Below, piece after piece: positions 42,227 through 49,968 of a DNA stretch of 64,000 nt. How positions within the stretch are numbered: the first letter of the stretch is position 1; each line of letters begins with the position of its first letter. The notes under the pieces were generated by a model. It was not told where the DNA came from. It was given only the letters and a program-made list of their open reading frames with translations, and ran no database searches. Source of the DNA: Streptomyces liliifuscus (GTDB lineage Bacteria > Actinomycetota > Actinomycetes > Streptomycetales > Streptomycetaceae); NCBI RefSeq assembly GCF_016598615.1, contig NZ_CP066831.1:3100001-3164000 (forward strand), written 5' to 3'. A program made the translations under genes and the position numbers.

Positions 42227-43414
42227 TCAGGAACGGACTTCCAGGAGCGGGATGTGCTGCTCGACCGGTGTCATCGAGCCGTGGTTGCCGACCATCGCCG
42301 ACTCCTTCGGCTCCCGCTCGGACGCGATGATCAGCACGTCGTCGCGGGCGGCCGCGACCACGTCGCCGATGCGCGCGTAGACCCGCTCGTCGATGTGCGG
42401 GCCGAACCAGCCCGCCGCGATCGCCTCGTCCCGCGAGGCCACCCAGAACTGCTCGCCGAGCACCTCGCGCCAGCAGGTCAGGACGTCCGACTCGGCGCCC
42501 GGGACCGCGTAGACGTGCCGGGCGCGGCCCTCACCGCCGAGGAGGGCGACTCCGGCGCGCAGCTCCCAGTCCTCGTCGAAGTCGATGCGGTGCTGCTCGT
42601 CGAAGGGGATGTCGATCATCCCGTGGTCCGCCGTGACGTACAGGGCGGTGCGCGGGGGCAGTTGCTCGGCCAGGCGCTGGACCAGCCGGTCCACGTACAT
42701 GAGTTGTCCGCGCCAGGGGTCCGAGTCGACGCCGAAGCGGTGGCCCTTGCCGTCGACCTCCGCGTAGTACGTGTAGACCAGCGAGCGGTCACCTGCGGCC
42801 AGTTGCTCGGCCGCGAGGTCCATGCGGTCCTCGCCGGTCAGCCGCCCGTGGAAGGTGCCGCCGCTGAGGGCGACCTTGGTCAGCGGGGTGTTCTGGAAGT
42901 GCGGTGACGACACCTGGGCGGTGTGCACGCCCGCCGCGTCGGCCAGCTGGAACAGGGTGGGGTACGGCTGCCACTTGCCCGGCTGCGTCCACGGCTGCCA
43001 GCGGAGCTGGTTCATCAGCTCGCCGGTCTCCGGGTTGCGCGCGGTGTAGCCGGGCAGGCCGTGTGCGCCCGGCGGCAGGCCCGTACCGACCGAGGCCAGG
43101 GAGGTCGCGGTGGTCGCGGGGTAGCCCGCCGTGATCGGGCGGCCGGTGCCGCCGCGCGAGCTGCCCAGGAGGGAGGTCATGAACGGGGCCTCGTCCGGAT
43201 GCGCCTTCAGCTGTTCCCAGCCGAGGCCGTCGATCAGGAAGACGCAGTTCCGGTCGGCCGGGCGCAGTTCCGTGAGCGAGGCGGTGACGTCCGGGACGTC
43301 CATGCCCGCGGCCAGTGTGGGCAGCAGGTCGGCGAGCGAACCGGCCCCGTACTCGGGCACGGGGGCGGAGTCGAGGGAGAGTGGTTCCGGGTGGTCCCAG
43401 ACTTGCTGGGACAT
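42227..43414 (-). CDS. alkaline phosphatase-superfamily nucleotide pyrophosphatase/phosphodiesterase
   Basis: 395 aa, ATG at 43414 overlapping the DUF5998 stop (TGATG). Active-site motifs of the NPP family: FLIDGLGWEQL (first metal Asp), PITAGYPATTATSLASVGTG (Thr nucleophile), YTYYAEVDGKGHRFGVDSD (Asp and His), and YVTADHGMIDI (Asp-His). A later His is in AMVGNHGSMTPVEQHIP. It should hydrolyse phosphodiesters or nucleotide pyrophosphates with two zincs. No signal peptide, so it is cytosolic. Confidence 0.9.
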   Translation of the reverse strand: MSQQVWDHPEPLSLDSAPVPEYGAGSLADLLPTLAAGMDVPDVTASLTELRPADRNCVFLIDGLGWEQLKAHPDEAPFMTSLLGSSRGGTGRPITAGYPATTATSLASVGTGLPPGAHGLPGYTARNPETGELMNQLRWQPWTQPGKWQPYPTLFQLADAAGVHTAQVSSPHFQNTPLTKVALSGGTFHGRLTGEDRMDLAAEQLAAGDRSLVYTYYAEVDGKGHRFGVDSDPWRGQLMYVDRLVQRLAEQLPPRTALYVTADHGMIDIPFDEQHRIDFDEDWELRAGVALLGGEGRARHVYAVPGAESDVLTCWREVLGEQFWVASRDEAIAAGWFGPHIDERVYARIGDVVAAARDDVLIIASEREPKESAMVGNHGSMTPVEQHIPLLEVRS

Positions 43415-44001
43415 CAGCGGGTGACGTCCGCGGTCGCCTCGGAGAGCGACTGCGCGAAGGCGAGCGTCTGCCGCACGGCGTCCGGGCCGTCTCCGGCCTC
43501 GCTGACGCGCAGGCTCAGGTCGTCGGCCGTCGAACTGCCCGTGTACCCGTGGTCCGCCTCGCAGTTGGGGTCGCCGCAGGCGGCGGGCTCCAGGTCGATA
43601 CGGGCGACCGCGCCCCAGCCGATGGTGAGGACGACCTCGCGCGGCAGCGTCCCCGGAACGTACTTCTCCGGATTGGCGACGACCCGGCTGAGAACCACCG
43701 ACGAGATCCGGCCAAGCTTCACGGACTCGGTCGACGTGGTCGCGTACGGCGTCGGGGACGTGCTGTCCGCCGCCTGTTCGTCGGTGTGGCTCACGATGAA
43801 ACGGTTTCCCGTGAGGACGAGCACCGTCACGTGCCGACGCACCTCGTTGGCGTCGAACGTCGTCTCCTGATGGACCAGATACGACCGGATGGGCTCGCCG
43901 CCCACAGCGGCCTCCACAGCCTCGGCCACGAGGGCCGGGTAGTAGCCGCTGCGCTCGATCGCCGCTCGCAGCCCCTGGGTCGTCGTACTGGTCTTGGCCA
44001 T
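43414..44001 (-). CDS. DUF5998 family protein
   Basis: 195 aa from the ATG at 44001 (TAGG upstream); ATGs at 44010 and 44025 are alternatives. It opens AKTSTTTQGLRAAIERSGYY, has a beta-rich middle (VRRHVTVLVLTGNRFIVSHT) and a CGDPNCEADHGYTGSS motif with two cysteines and a His that could hold metal. The family is actinobacterial and unnamed in function. It lies between the acyltransferase and phosphodiesterase genes in the operon. Confidence 0.87.
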   Translation of the reverse strand: MAKTSTTTQGLRAAIERSGYYPALVAEAVEAAVGGEPIRSYLVHQETTFDANEVRRHVTVLVLTGNRFIVSHTDEQAADSTSPTPYATTSTESVKLGRISSVVLSRVVANPEKYVPGTLPREVVLTIGWGAVARIDLEPAACGDPNCEADHGYTGSSTADDLSLRVSEAGDGPDAVRQTLAFAQSLSEATADVTR

Positions 44002-44042
44002 GACGTCCATCCTACGGGGGCGCACTGACTGCGAGGCACCGC

Positions 44043-46883
44043 TCAGTACACAGGAAGCGTGCGCGGACCGAGGTCGTCGCGGGCGGGCGGGGGCGCGAGC
44101 CGCACGGAGGCGCCGAGCGCGCTCAGCCCGTGCGGGGCCACGACGACGGGCTCCAGGGACACGGAGACGACCTCGGGGTGGTCGTCGACAAGGCGTGACA
44201 GGCGCAGCAGCAGTTCCTCCAGGGCCGCCGTGTCCGCCGGCGCGGAGCCCCGCCAGCCGAAGAGGAGCGGTGCGGTCCGGATCGACCGGACCAGCGAGGC
44301 CGCGTCCCGGTCGGTGACCGGAATCAGTCGGTGCGCGGTGTCTCCGAGCAGCTCCGAGGGGGCCCCGGCGAGCCCGAAGGAGAGCACCGCTCCGGCCGCG
44401 GGGTCGATGACCGCCCGTACGACCGTGTCGACTCCGCGCGGTGCCATCGCCTGGACCACCGGGCGCAGTTCCTCGGGCGTCCCGAAGAGGCCGGTCAACT
44501 CGGCGTACGCCCGGCGCAGTTGCTCCTCGTCCGCAAGATCCAGCCGTACGCCCCCGAGGTCGGCGCGGTGGCGCAGGTGGGGGGCGGTGGTCTTGAGCGC
44601 CACGGGGTAGCCGAGGCGATCCGCGGCGGCGACGGCCTCGTCGGGTGTGGGCGCGGGGAGGGCACGGCGGACGTCGATGCCGTACCGCCCGAGCAGGGCG
44701 CAGGTGTCCTCGGGGCCGAGGGTGAGGCCGCCCATGCCGCCGTCACCGAGCAGTCCGTCGATCTGTTCGGCGGCGCCCTTCTCGTCGATGTCCTCGTACT
44801 CGGGGACGCGACCGGGGTCGGCGGCCTCGCGCCGCCACTGGCCGTATCTCACGGCCTCGGCGAGGGCGCGGACGGCTCGCTCGGCGGCGGGGTAGGCGGG
44901 GATGAGACGGGAGTCGGCCTCGGCCTCGGGGACTTCGGCCACCGTCGGCGGGCGGTCCGCCGGGCGGATGGGGTGGTTGCTGCCCGAGAACGGGGGCGCT
45001 GCGGGAGCCGCCTGGGGCGCGGTGCTTGCGGCCGCGGACAGCGCCTCCGCGAGGCCGCCCAGCTCGACGTGGACCACGAGGACCGGCTTGGCGGGAGCGG
45101 CGGCGGAGGCCGAGCGCAGCGCCTCCGCCAGGGCGGCGTCGGCCGTGGAGGCCTCCCCCACCGCCGGAATCGCGGTGACCACCACGGCGTCGCAGGCGTC
45201 GTCGGCCAGCGCGTGCGTCAGCGCGGCGCGGAAGTCCTCGGCCGAGGCGGCCGTGGTCAGGTCCACCGGGGGCAACGGTCGCAGCCCCTCGGCGAGGCAC
45301 GCGTCGTACGTCAGCAGCCCGAGGGACTCGGAGTTCCCGAGGATCGCCACCCGGGGGCCGGTCGGCAGGGGCTGGCGCGCCAGGAGCAGGCCCGCGTCGA
45401 CCAGCTCGGTGATCGTGTCCACCCGGATGACGCCGGCCTGCCGCAGCAGCGCCGACACCGTCGCGTGCGGCAGCCGGGTGGCCCGGACGGCATGTCCCTG
45501 GGGCGCGGCACCGCCGTGCCGTGCGCCCTGGACGACGACCAGCGGCTTCGCCGCCGCGGTGCGCCGCGCGAGGCGGGTGAACTTCCTCGGGTTGCCGATG
45601 GATTCGAGGTACATGAGGGCTACATCGGTGTCGGGGTCCTCGTACCAGTACTGAAGGACGTCGTTGCCCGACACGTCCGCGCGATTGCCCGAGGAGACGA
45701 ACGTCGACACGCCGGTCACGCCCGTGACCCCGCCGCCGCGCCGGTGCAGCCGGGACAGCAGCGCGATGCCGATGGCGCCGGACTGCGCGAACAGGCCGAT
45801 CCGTCCGGCGCGCGGCATCTCCGGTGCGAGCGAGGCGTTGAGCCGCACCTCCGGGGAGGTGTTGATGACTCCGAAGGCGTTCGGTCCGATGATCCGCATC
45901 CCGTACGTACGCGCCTGGCGCACGAGCTCGCGCTGGCGCTCCCTGCCTTCGGGGCCGCTCTCGGCGTACCCCGCGGAGACCACGACGAGCCCCTGCACCC
46001 CGTGTTCACCGCACTCGGCGACGACCTCGGGGACGCGCTCGGACCGGACGGCGACGACGGCGAGGTCGACGGGCTCGGGGATGTCACGGACGGAGCGGTA
46101 GGCCGGCACTCCGCCGAGCTCCTTCTCCTGAAGTGCTCCGTTCACCGCGTACAGGCGCCCGGTGAATCCCGCTTCGCGGAGGTTCTCCAGGACGCTGCGG
46201 CCCACTCCCCCGGGTGTGCGGCCCGCGCCGATGACGGCGACCGAGCCCGGCGCGAGGAGGCGGGCCACCGAGCGCCCCTCCGCCCGCTGCTCCCGCGCGC
46301 GCTGCACTGCGAGCGAGCGGTCGGTGGGCTCCAGGTCGAACTCCAGGCGTACGACGCCGTCCTCGAAGTGGCGCTTCTGCTGGTACCCGGCGTCCGTGAA
46401 CACCTTGATCATCTTGTTGTTGGCGGGCAGCACCTCGGCGGCGAAGCGGCGGATGTCGCGCTCACGGGCGACGGCCGCGATGTGCTCCAGGAGGGCCGAT
46501 GCCACACCGCGGCCCTGGTGGGCGTCCTGCACGAGGAAGGCGACCTCGGCCTCGTCCGCGGGGGACGATGCGGGGAGGCCGTCGGCGTTGATGCGGTCGT
46601 AGCGTACGGTGGCGATGAACTCGCCGCCGACCGTGGCCGCGAGTCCCACCCGGTCCACAAAGTCGTGGTGCGTGAAGCGGTGGACGTCCTTGGCGGACAG
46701 GCGCGGATACGGCGCGAAGAAGCGGTAGTACTTCGACTCGTCGGACACCTGCTCGTAGAAGCTGACCAGGCGGTCGGCGTCGTCGGCCGTGATCGGCCGG
46801 ATGCGCGCGGTGCCGCCGTCGCGCAGCACGACGTCGGCCTCCCAGTGAGCGGGGTACTCGTGCCGGTCCGGCGAGGTCTGCAT
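44043..46883 (-). CDS. patA: protein acyltransferase: N-terminal GNAT fused to NDP-forming acyl-CoA synthetase domain (PatA-like)
   Basis: 946 aa from the ATG at 46883 (upstream ATGs are in Arg-rich, non-homologous sequence). The N-terminal GNAT domain (about 10-175) includes FLVQDAHQGRGVASALLEHI, the acetyl-CoA-binding loop. CoA-binding (SVAVIGAGRTPGGVGRSVLE, about 215), ligase-CoA (GLFAQSGAIGIALLS) and ATP-grasp (about 720-940) domains follow. The active phosphohistidine of NDP-forming synthetases is normally in a G-[HQ]-S-G-A-like motif; here QSGAIG has Gln. In S. lividans the equivalent PatA, with the same GNAT-first order, acetylates and controls acetoacetyl-CoA synthetase. Most Pat proteins have the reverse domain order. 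Confidence 0.88.
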   Translation of the reverse strand: MQTSPDRHEYPAHWEADVVLRDGGTARIRPITADDADRLVSFYEQVSDESKYYRFFAPYPRLSAKDVHRFTHHDFVDRVGLAATVGGEFIATVRYDRINADGLPASSPADEAEVAFLVQDAHQGRGVASALLEHIAAVARERDIRRFAAEVLPANNKMIKVFTDAGYQQKRHFEDGVVRLEFDLEPTDRSLAVQRAREQRAEGRSVARLLAPGSVAVIGAGRTPGGVGRSVLENLREAGFTGRLYAVNGALQEKELGGVPAYRSVRDIPEPVDLAVVAVRSERVPEVVAECGEHGVQGLVVVSAGYAESGPEGRERQRELVRQARTYGMRIIGPNAFGVINTSPEVRLNASLAPEMPRAGRIGLFAQSGAIGIALLSRLHRRGGGVTGVTGVSTFVSSGNRADVSGNDVLQYWYEDPDTDVALMYLESIGNPRKFTRLARRTAAAKPLVVVQGARHGGAAPQGHAVRATRLPHATVSALLRQAGVIRVDTITELVDAGLLLARQPLPTGPRVAILGNSESLGLLTYDACLAEGLRPLPPVDLTTAASAEDFRAALTHALADDACDAVVVTAIPAVGEASTADAALAEALRSASAAAPAKPVLVVHVELGGLAEALSAAASTAPQAAPAAPPFSGSNHPIRPADRPPTVAEVPEAEADSRLIPAYPAAERAVRALAEAVRYGQWRREAADPGRVPEYEDIDEKGAAEQIDGLLGDGGMGGLTLGPEDTCALLGRYGIDVRRALPAPTPDEAVAAADRLGYPVALKTTAPHLRHRADLGGVRLDLADEEQLRRAYAELTGLFGTPEELRPVVQAMAPRGVDTVVRAVIDPAAGAVLSFGLAGAPSELLGDTAHRLIPVTDRDAASLVRSIRTAPLLFGWRGSAPADTAALEELLLRLSRLVDDHPEVVSVSLEPVVVAPHGLSALGASVRLAPPPARDDLGPRTLPVY

Positions 46884-47108
46884 GGGGCCCAGAGTACGGC
46901 TCGGGTCCGACAACGGCCGGTCGTCGTCCCGGGGGTTCATGTCCCGGGCCCGGTCGCGGGTCCGGGTCCCCGGGTTCGCCTCCGAGGGGTTCACGTCCCG
47001 GCGACGGCGGGCTCGCGTCCGACAGGGGCGCGAGGCAGTCTTGGGGGACCGAAGCCGCCTCGGGCCCGGAATCCGCATCCGCTCGGGGCACGCTTCACGA
47101 TATGGAAC

Positions 47109-47124
47109 AATGGTCTAGACAACC
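47109..47124. promoter_or_regulatory. DasR-responsive element (dre)
   Basis: AATGGTCTAGACAACC agrees with the dre palindrome ACTGGTCTAGACCACT at the core TGGTCTAGAC. It lies 27 bp before the HPr start and in the divergent region to the acyltransferase. DasR is the GntR repressor of PTS and chitin/N-acetylglucosamine genes in Streptomyces. Confidence 0.75.
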
Positions 47125-47150
47125 GTGAGACACCTGAAGGGCAGCATCAC

Positions 47151-47432
47151 ATGGCTGAGCGCCGCGTCAACGTCGGCTGGGCCGAGGGCCTTCACGCCCG
47201 TCCCGCCTCCATCTTCGTCCGGGCCGCCACGGCTTCCGGCGTCCCCGTGACGATCGCCAAGGCCGACGGCAACCCCGTCAACGCCGCCTCGATGCTCGCG
47301 GTTCTCGGCCTGGGCGCCCAGGGTGGCGAGGAGATCGTCCTGGCCTCCGACGCCGAGGGCGCGGACGCCGCGCTCGACCGCCTGGCGAAGCTGGTCGCCG
47401 AGGGCCTTGAGGAGCTTCCCGAGACCGTCTGA
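47151..47432 (+). CDS. ptsH: HPr phosphocarrier protein
   Basis: 93 aa, ATG at 47151 with GAAGG upstream. The active-site His15 lies in GLHARPASIFV. The regulatory Ser loop appears as NAASMLAVLGLGAQGGEE. HPr accepts phosphate from PEP via enzyme I and passes it to EIIA components; in Streptomyces it links N-acetylglucosamine and fructose transport. Controlled by DasR through the dre site just upstream. A strong hairpin terminates the gene. Confidence 0.95.
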   Translation: MAERRVNVGWAEGLHARPASIFVRAATASGVPVTIAKADGNPVNAASMLAVLGLGAQGGEEIVLASDAEGADAALDRLAKLVAEGLEELPETV

Positions 47433-47447
47433 TCTCGCGGACCACAT

Positions 47448-47493
47448 ACGGCGGAGCCGCGTCCACCCATGCCGGGGGACGCGGCTCCGCCGT
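47448..47493. terminator. 17-bp perfect hairpin after ptsH
   Basis: Arms 47448-47464 and 47477-47493, 12-nt loop. Terminates ptsH and may also stop transcription of the leftward GntR gene. Confidence 0.85.
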
Positions 47494-47773
47494 TTCCGTC
47501 TGCGCGGCGAGCGGCACGGTTCGAGCGTACGTGCCGTGCGCGACACTTTTCCCACGACCGCGTCGGCGTTTTGTCCGTACGTCGCGTCGGCGCGCGGCTT
47601 TCCGCCGCGCCGTCGGCATCGTCCGGAATTTCTTCGCCTGCCCTCGCGCCGAGTTCCACTCACGCGGTTCCGCGCATGCGGAAATCACGTGCGCGGGAAT
47701 TCTCGGCACGTGGAGAAAAGGGGCAGCAGAAATAGACCCCTACGAATAACTCTCTTTGTATACGGCGCCACTG

Positions 47774-48469
47774 TTAATGCCGCAGGCCCGCCGTGTTTAC
47801 GGGATGTTGCGAAGTCCTCACACGCTCCGCGCGGTCACCGCCGCCGGGAAAGCGCAGCCGGTGCGCGGCCATCGCCCGCTCGGTGTGCAGCGCCGTGATC
47901 GCCCTGGCCCGGTCGTTGTCGCCGCGCGCGACGGCGTCCACGATGGCGCCGTGCTCGGCCCAGGACTCGGCGGGATGGGCGGGCGCCTCGACCGAGTACA
48001 TCCAGGCGATCTTGTGCCGCAACTGGGCGAGCGTGGAGGTCAGTGCGGGGCTTCCGGAGGCCTGTGCGAGCGTCTCGTGGAACCAGCCGCCCAGTGAGCG
48101 CAGATCCTCGCTGTTGCCCCTCCTGGCGCGCTCCTGGCCCAGCCTGACCAGGCCGCGCAGCACCTTGAGGTGCGCCTCGGTGCGGCGCTGGGCGGCCCGC
48201 GCGGCCCCCAGCGGCTCCAGCAGCATGCGCATCTCCAGGAGGTCGGCGGCCTCCTGCTCGGTGGGTTCCGCGACGCACGCGCCCGCGTGCCTGCGCGTGA
48301 CGACGAATCCCTCCGCCTCCAGGGTGCGCAGAGCCTCCCGCACGGGGACCCGCGAGACGCCGTACCGGCGCGCGAGCAGTTCTTCGGTGAGCCGGCCGCC
48401 GCGCTCGTAGACACCCGCGACGATGTCGTCACGGATCGCCGTGCATACCGAGTGCGCGGGAATACGCAT
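47774..48469 (-). CDS. GntR family regulator, FadR/FCD subfamily
   Basis: 231 aa, ATG at 48469. The winged helix is at about 5-70 (AIRDDIVAGVYERGGRLTEE, LLARRYGVSRVPVREAL). The all-helical FCD domain is at about 85-210, with metal-binding Asp/His candidates in GWFHETLAQASG and AWAEHGAIVDAVARGD-type positions (EHGAIVDAV). It is a ligand-responsive repressor of unknown target, monocistronic in appearance. DasR belongs to the other (HutC) branch, so this is not DasR. Confidence 0.9.
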   Translation of the reverse strand: MRIPAHSVCTAIRDDIVAGVYERGGRLTEELLARRYGVSRVPVREALRTLEAEGFVVTRRHAGACVAEPTEQEAADLLEMRMLLEPLGAARAAQRRTEAHLKVLRGLVRLGQERARRGNSEDLRSLGGWFHETLAQASGSPALTSTLAQLRHKIAWMYSVEAPAHPAESWAEHGAIVDAVARGDNDRARAITALHTERAMAAHRLRFPGGGDRAERVRTSQHPVNTAGLRH

Positions 48470-48674
48470 GACCCGACCTCCGCCTTAACCCCCGCGAAAC
48501 GCGGTCGATTGACGCTTGTTCGGTGACTCTATTGCAGAGAGCGGGAAATTCCGATGGCGGACCGGAATCCGTGGATATTTTTTGGACACACCTCGCTTCT
48601 GAACAGGCAGTCGTCCGGTACGAAGTCGGTCGAGAAGTGGTCGAGATGCCATCAGGAAGTGATCAGGACCGCGC

Positions 48675-48705
48675 GAAGGCCCCGGCTCGGTGAGCCGGGG
48701 CCTTC
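48675..48705. terminator. 14-bp perfect hairpin downstream of the M23 peptidase gene
   Basis: Arms 48675-48688 and 48692-48705, 3-nt loop. It terminates the leftward M23 peptidase gene ending at 48787. Confidence 0.82.
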
Positions 48706-48721
48706 GGGACAGTGCCGCGCC

Positions 48722-48780
48722 TGGAGGGCCGTCGCGCGGAGGGCTGCCGTGTGGAGGGCCGTCGCGTGGGGAGCTGTCGC
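48722..48780. repeat. four imperfect 15-bp tandem repeats
   Basis: About four copies of a unit like GGAGGGCCGTCGCGT run just after the M23 peptidase stop codon, differing at two to four positions. They sit between the stop and the terminator. No function is evident. Confidence 0.6.
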
Positions 48781-48786
48781 CCTCCG

Positions 48787-49560
48787 TCAGACGTTCACGC
48801 CGTGCTGGCGCAGGTACCCGAGCGGGTCGATGTCCGAGCCGTACTCCGCGCTCGTCCGCGCCTCGAAGTGCAGGTGCGCCCCGGTGACGTTGCCGGTCGC
48901 CCCGGAGAGGCCTATCTGCTGGCCGGGCGTGACCGTCTGACCGACCGAGACACCGAGGAACGACATGTGCCCGTACTGGGTGTAGGTGCCGTCGTTCATC
49001 TTGATGACGACCTGGTTGCCGTACGCACCGCCCCAGCCGGCCTCCACGACGGTGCCGGCGCCCACCGCGTGCACGGCGGTGCCGCTGGCGGCGTGGAAGT
49101 CGATGCCGGTGTGGCTGCCGGAGGACCAGACGGCGCCGCCGGCCTTGTAGCCGGTGGAGACGTACGAACCGGAGATGGGCGCGGTGTACGACTTCAGCAG
49201 CCGCTCGCGCTCGGCCGCGCGGGCGGCGCGGGCCTTGACCTCGCGCTCCTTCTTGGCCTTCTCCGCGGCTTCCTTGGCACGCTCCTTGGCGGCGGCCTCG
49301 GCCTTCTCGCGGGCGGCGGTCTCGTCGGCGGCCTGCTGCTGGGCGGCGGCCTGTGCGTCGATCTGGTCGGCGACCGAGTCGCCGATGGTGATCGCCTGGG
49401 TCAGGGTCTGCTCTGCGGGGCTCTCGGCGGCGAGTGCGGGAGCAGCCAGGGTGCCGACGACACCGGTGGTGGCGAGTGCGGCGACGCCGACGGTCCGGTT
49501 GGTCGTGCGCTTCATGCGGCTGGGACGACGGTGCTTCCCGGTGGCGCGGGTGAACGCCAT
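48787..49560 (-). CDS. secreted M23 peptidase (LytM-type cell-wall hydrolase)
   Basis: 257 aa, ATG at 49560. Signal peptide about 1-44 (GVAALATTGVVGTLAAPALA, cleavage near ALA-AES). A coiled coil at about 70-122 (EKAEAAAKERAKEAAEKAKK) is followed by the M23 domain with HTGIDFHA (first zinc His and Asp) and GAHLHFE (HxH). All metal ligands are present, so it should cleave peptidoglycan cross-bridges. It is preceded by a ydaO-type c-di-AMP riboswitch, in line with other Streptomyces cell-wall lytic enzymes. Confidence 0.93.
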   Translation of the reverse strand: MAFTRATGKHRRPSRMKRTTNRTVGVAALATTGVVGTLAAPALAAESPAEQTLTQAITIGDSVADQIDAQAAAQQQAADETAAREKAEAAAKERAKEAAEKAKKEREVKARAARAAERERLLKSYTAPISGSYVSTGYKAGGAVWSSGSHTGIDFHAASGTAVHAVGAGTVVEAGWGGAYGNQVVIKMNDGTYTQYGHMSFLGVSVGQTVTPGQQIGLSGATGNVTGAHLHFEARTSAEYGSDIDPLGYLRQHGVNV

Positions 49561-49585
49561 GAAGTGGCTGGTCCTTTCCTTCCTT

Positions 49586-49730
49586 CTCGCCTACCGGGTT
49601 AGCTGACGGGTTCGGAGCAGGAAGGTCTCCTACGGACCCCCTTCGGGAAGGGCGTCCGATTCACCCCAGGGACTACATATGGGTCCCCGGCTCCCCTGGC
49701 TCGCGCCGTACGGGGACTCGGCGATGACTG
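49586..49730 (-). promoter_or_regulatory. ydaO-type c-di-AMP riboswitch
   Basis: On the minus strand the leader has GCCGAGTCCCC, a GGGGTGAATCGG segment, and TCCGAACCCGTCAGCTAACC near its 3' end, closely matching the ydaO consensus (TCCGAATCC...ACAGCTAACC...GTAGGCG). It ends 26 bases before the M23 peptidase start. c-di-AMP binding typically turns expression off by promoting termination. In S. coelicolor the resuscitation-promoting factor gene rpfA has one; peptidases of this type often do. Confidence 0.9.
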
Positions 49731-49904
49731 TCCGGTGCCGCGGGCGCGGCGCACTGCCTGACGAACAGCCGGACCGACGCTAAGCGGGGCGTCTTTCAAT
49801 CAACAAACGGATCAAGGGTTTTGTAGCGCATGCCACAGGGCAGACGGGCAACCTCTCTACCAATACGGACAACTCGCCGATCGAGTGCTGAAGTCCGGGC
49901 AAAA

Positions 49905-49942
49905 GGAGAACCCAGGCGACTCCTCAGTCACCTGGGTTCTCC
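49905..49942. terminator. 17-bp hairpin after the M16 operon
   Basis: Arms 49905-49921 and 49926-49942 with one non-Watson-Crick pair and a 4-nt loop. It ends the leftward M16 peptidase operon (stop at 49969). Confidence 0.82.
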
Positions 49943-49968
49943 ATGGAGAAGCGTTGTACTGCTCCGCT

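Noticed and set aside
44331..47432. 1,033-codon open frame on the plus strand opposite the PatA gene
   Set aside because: It is antisense to a protein with full GNAT and synthetase motifs, is Gly/Arg/Val-rich without motifs, and only its last 93 codons (HPr) are real.
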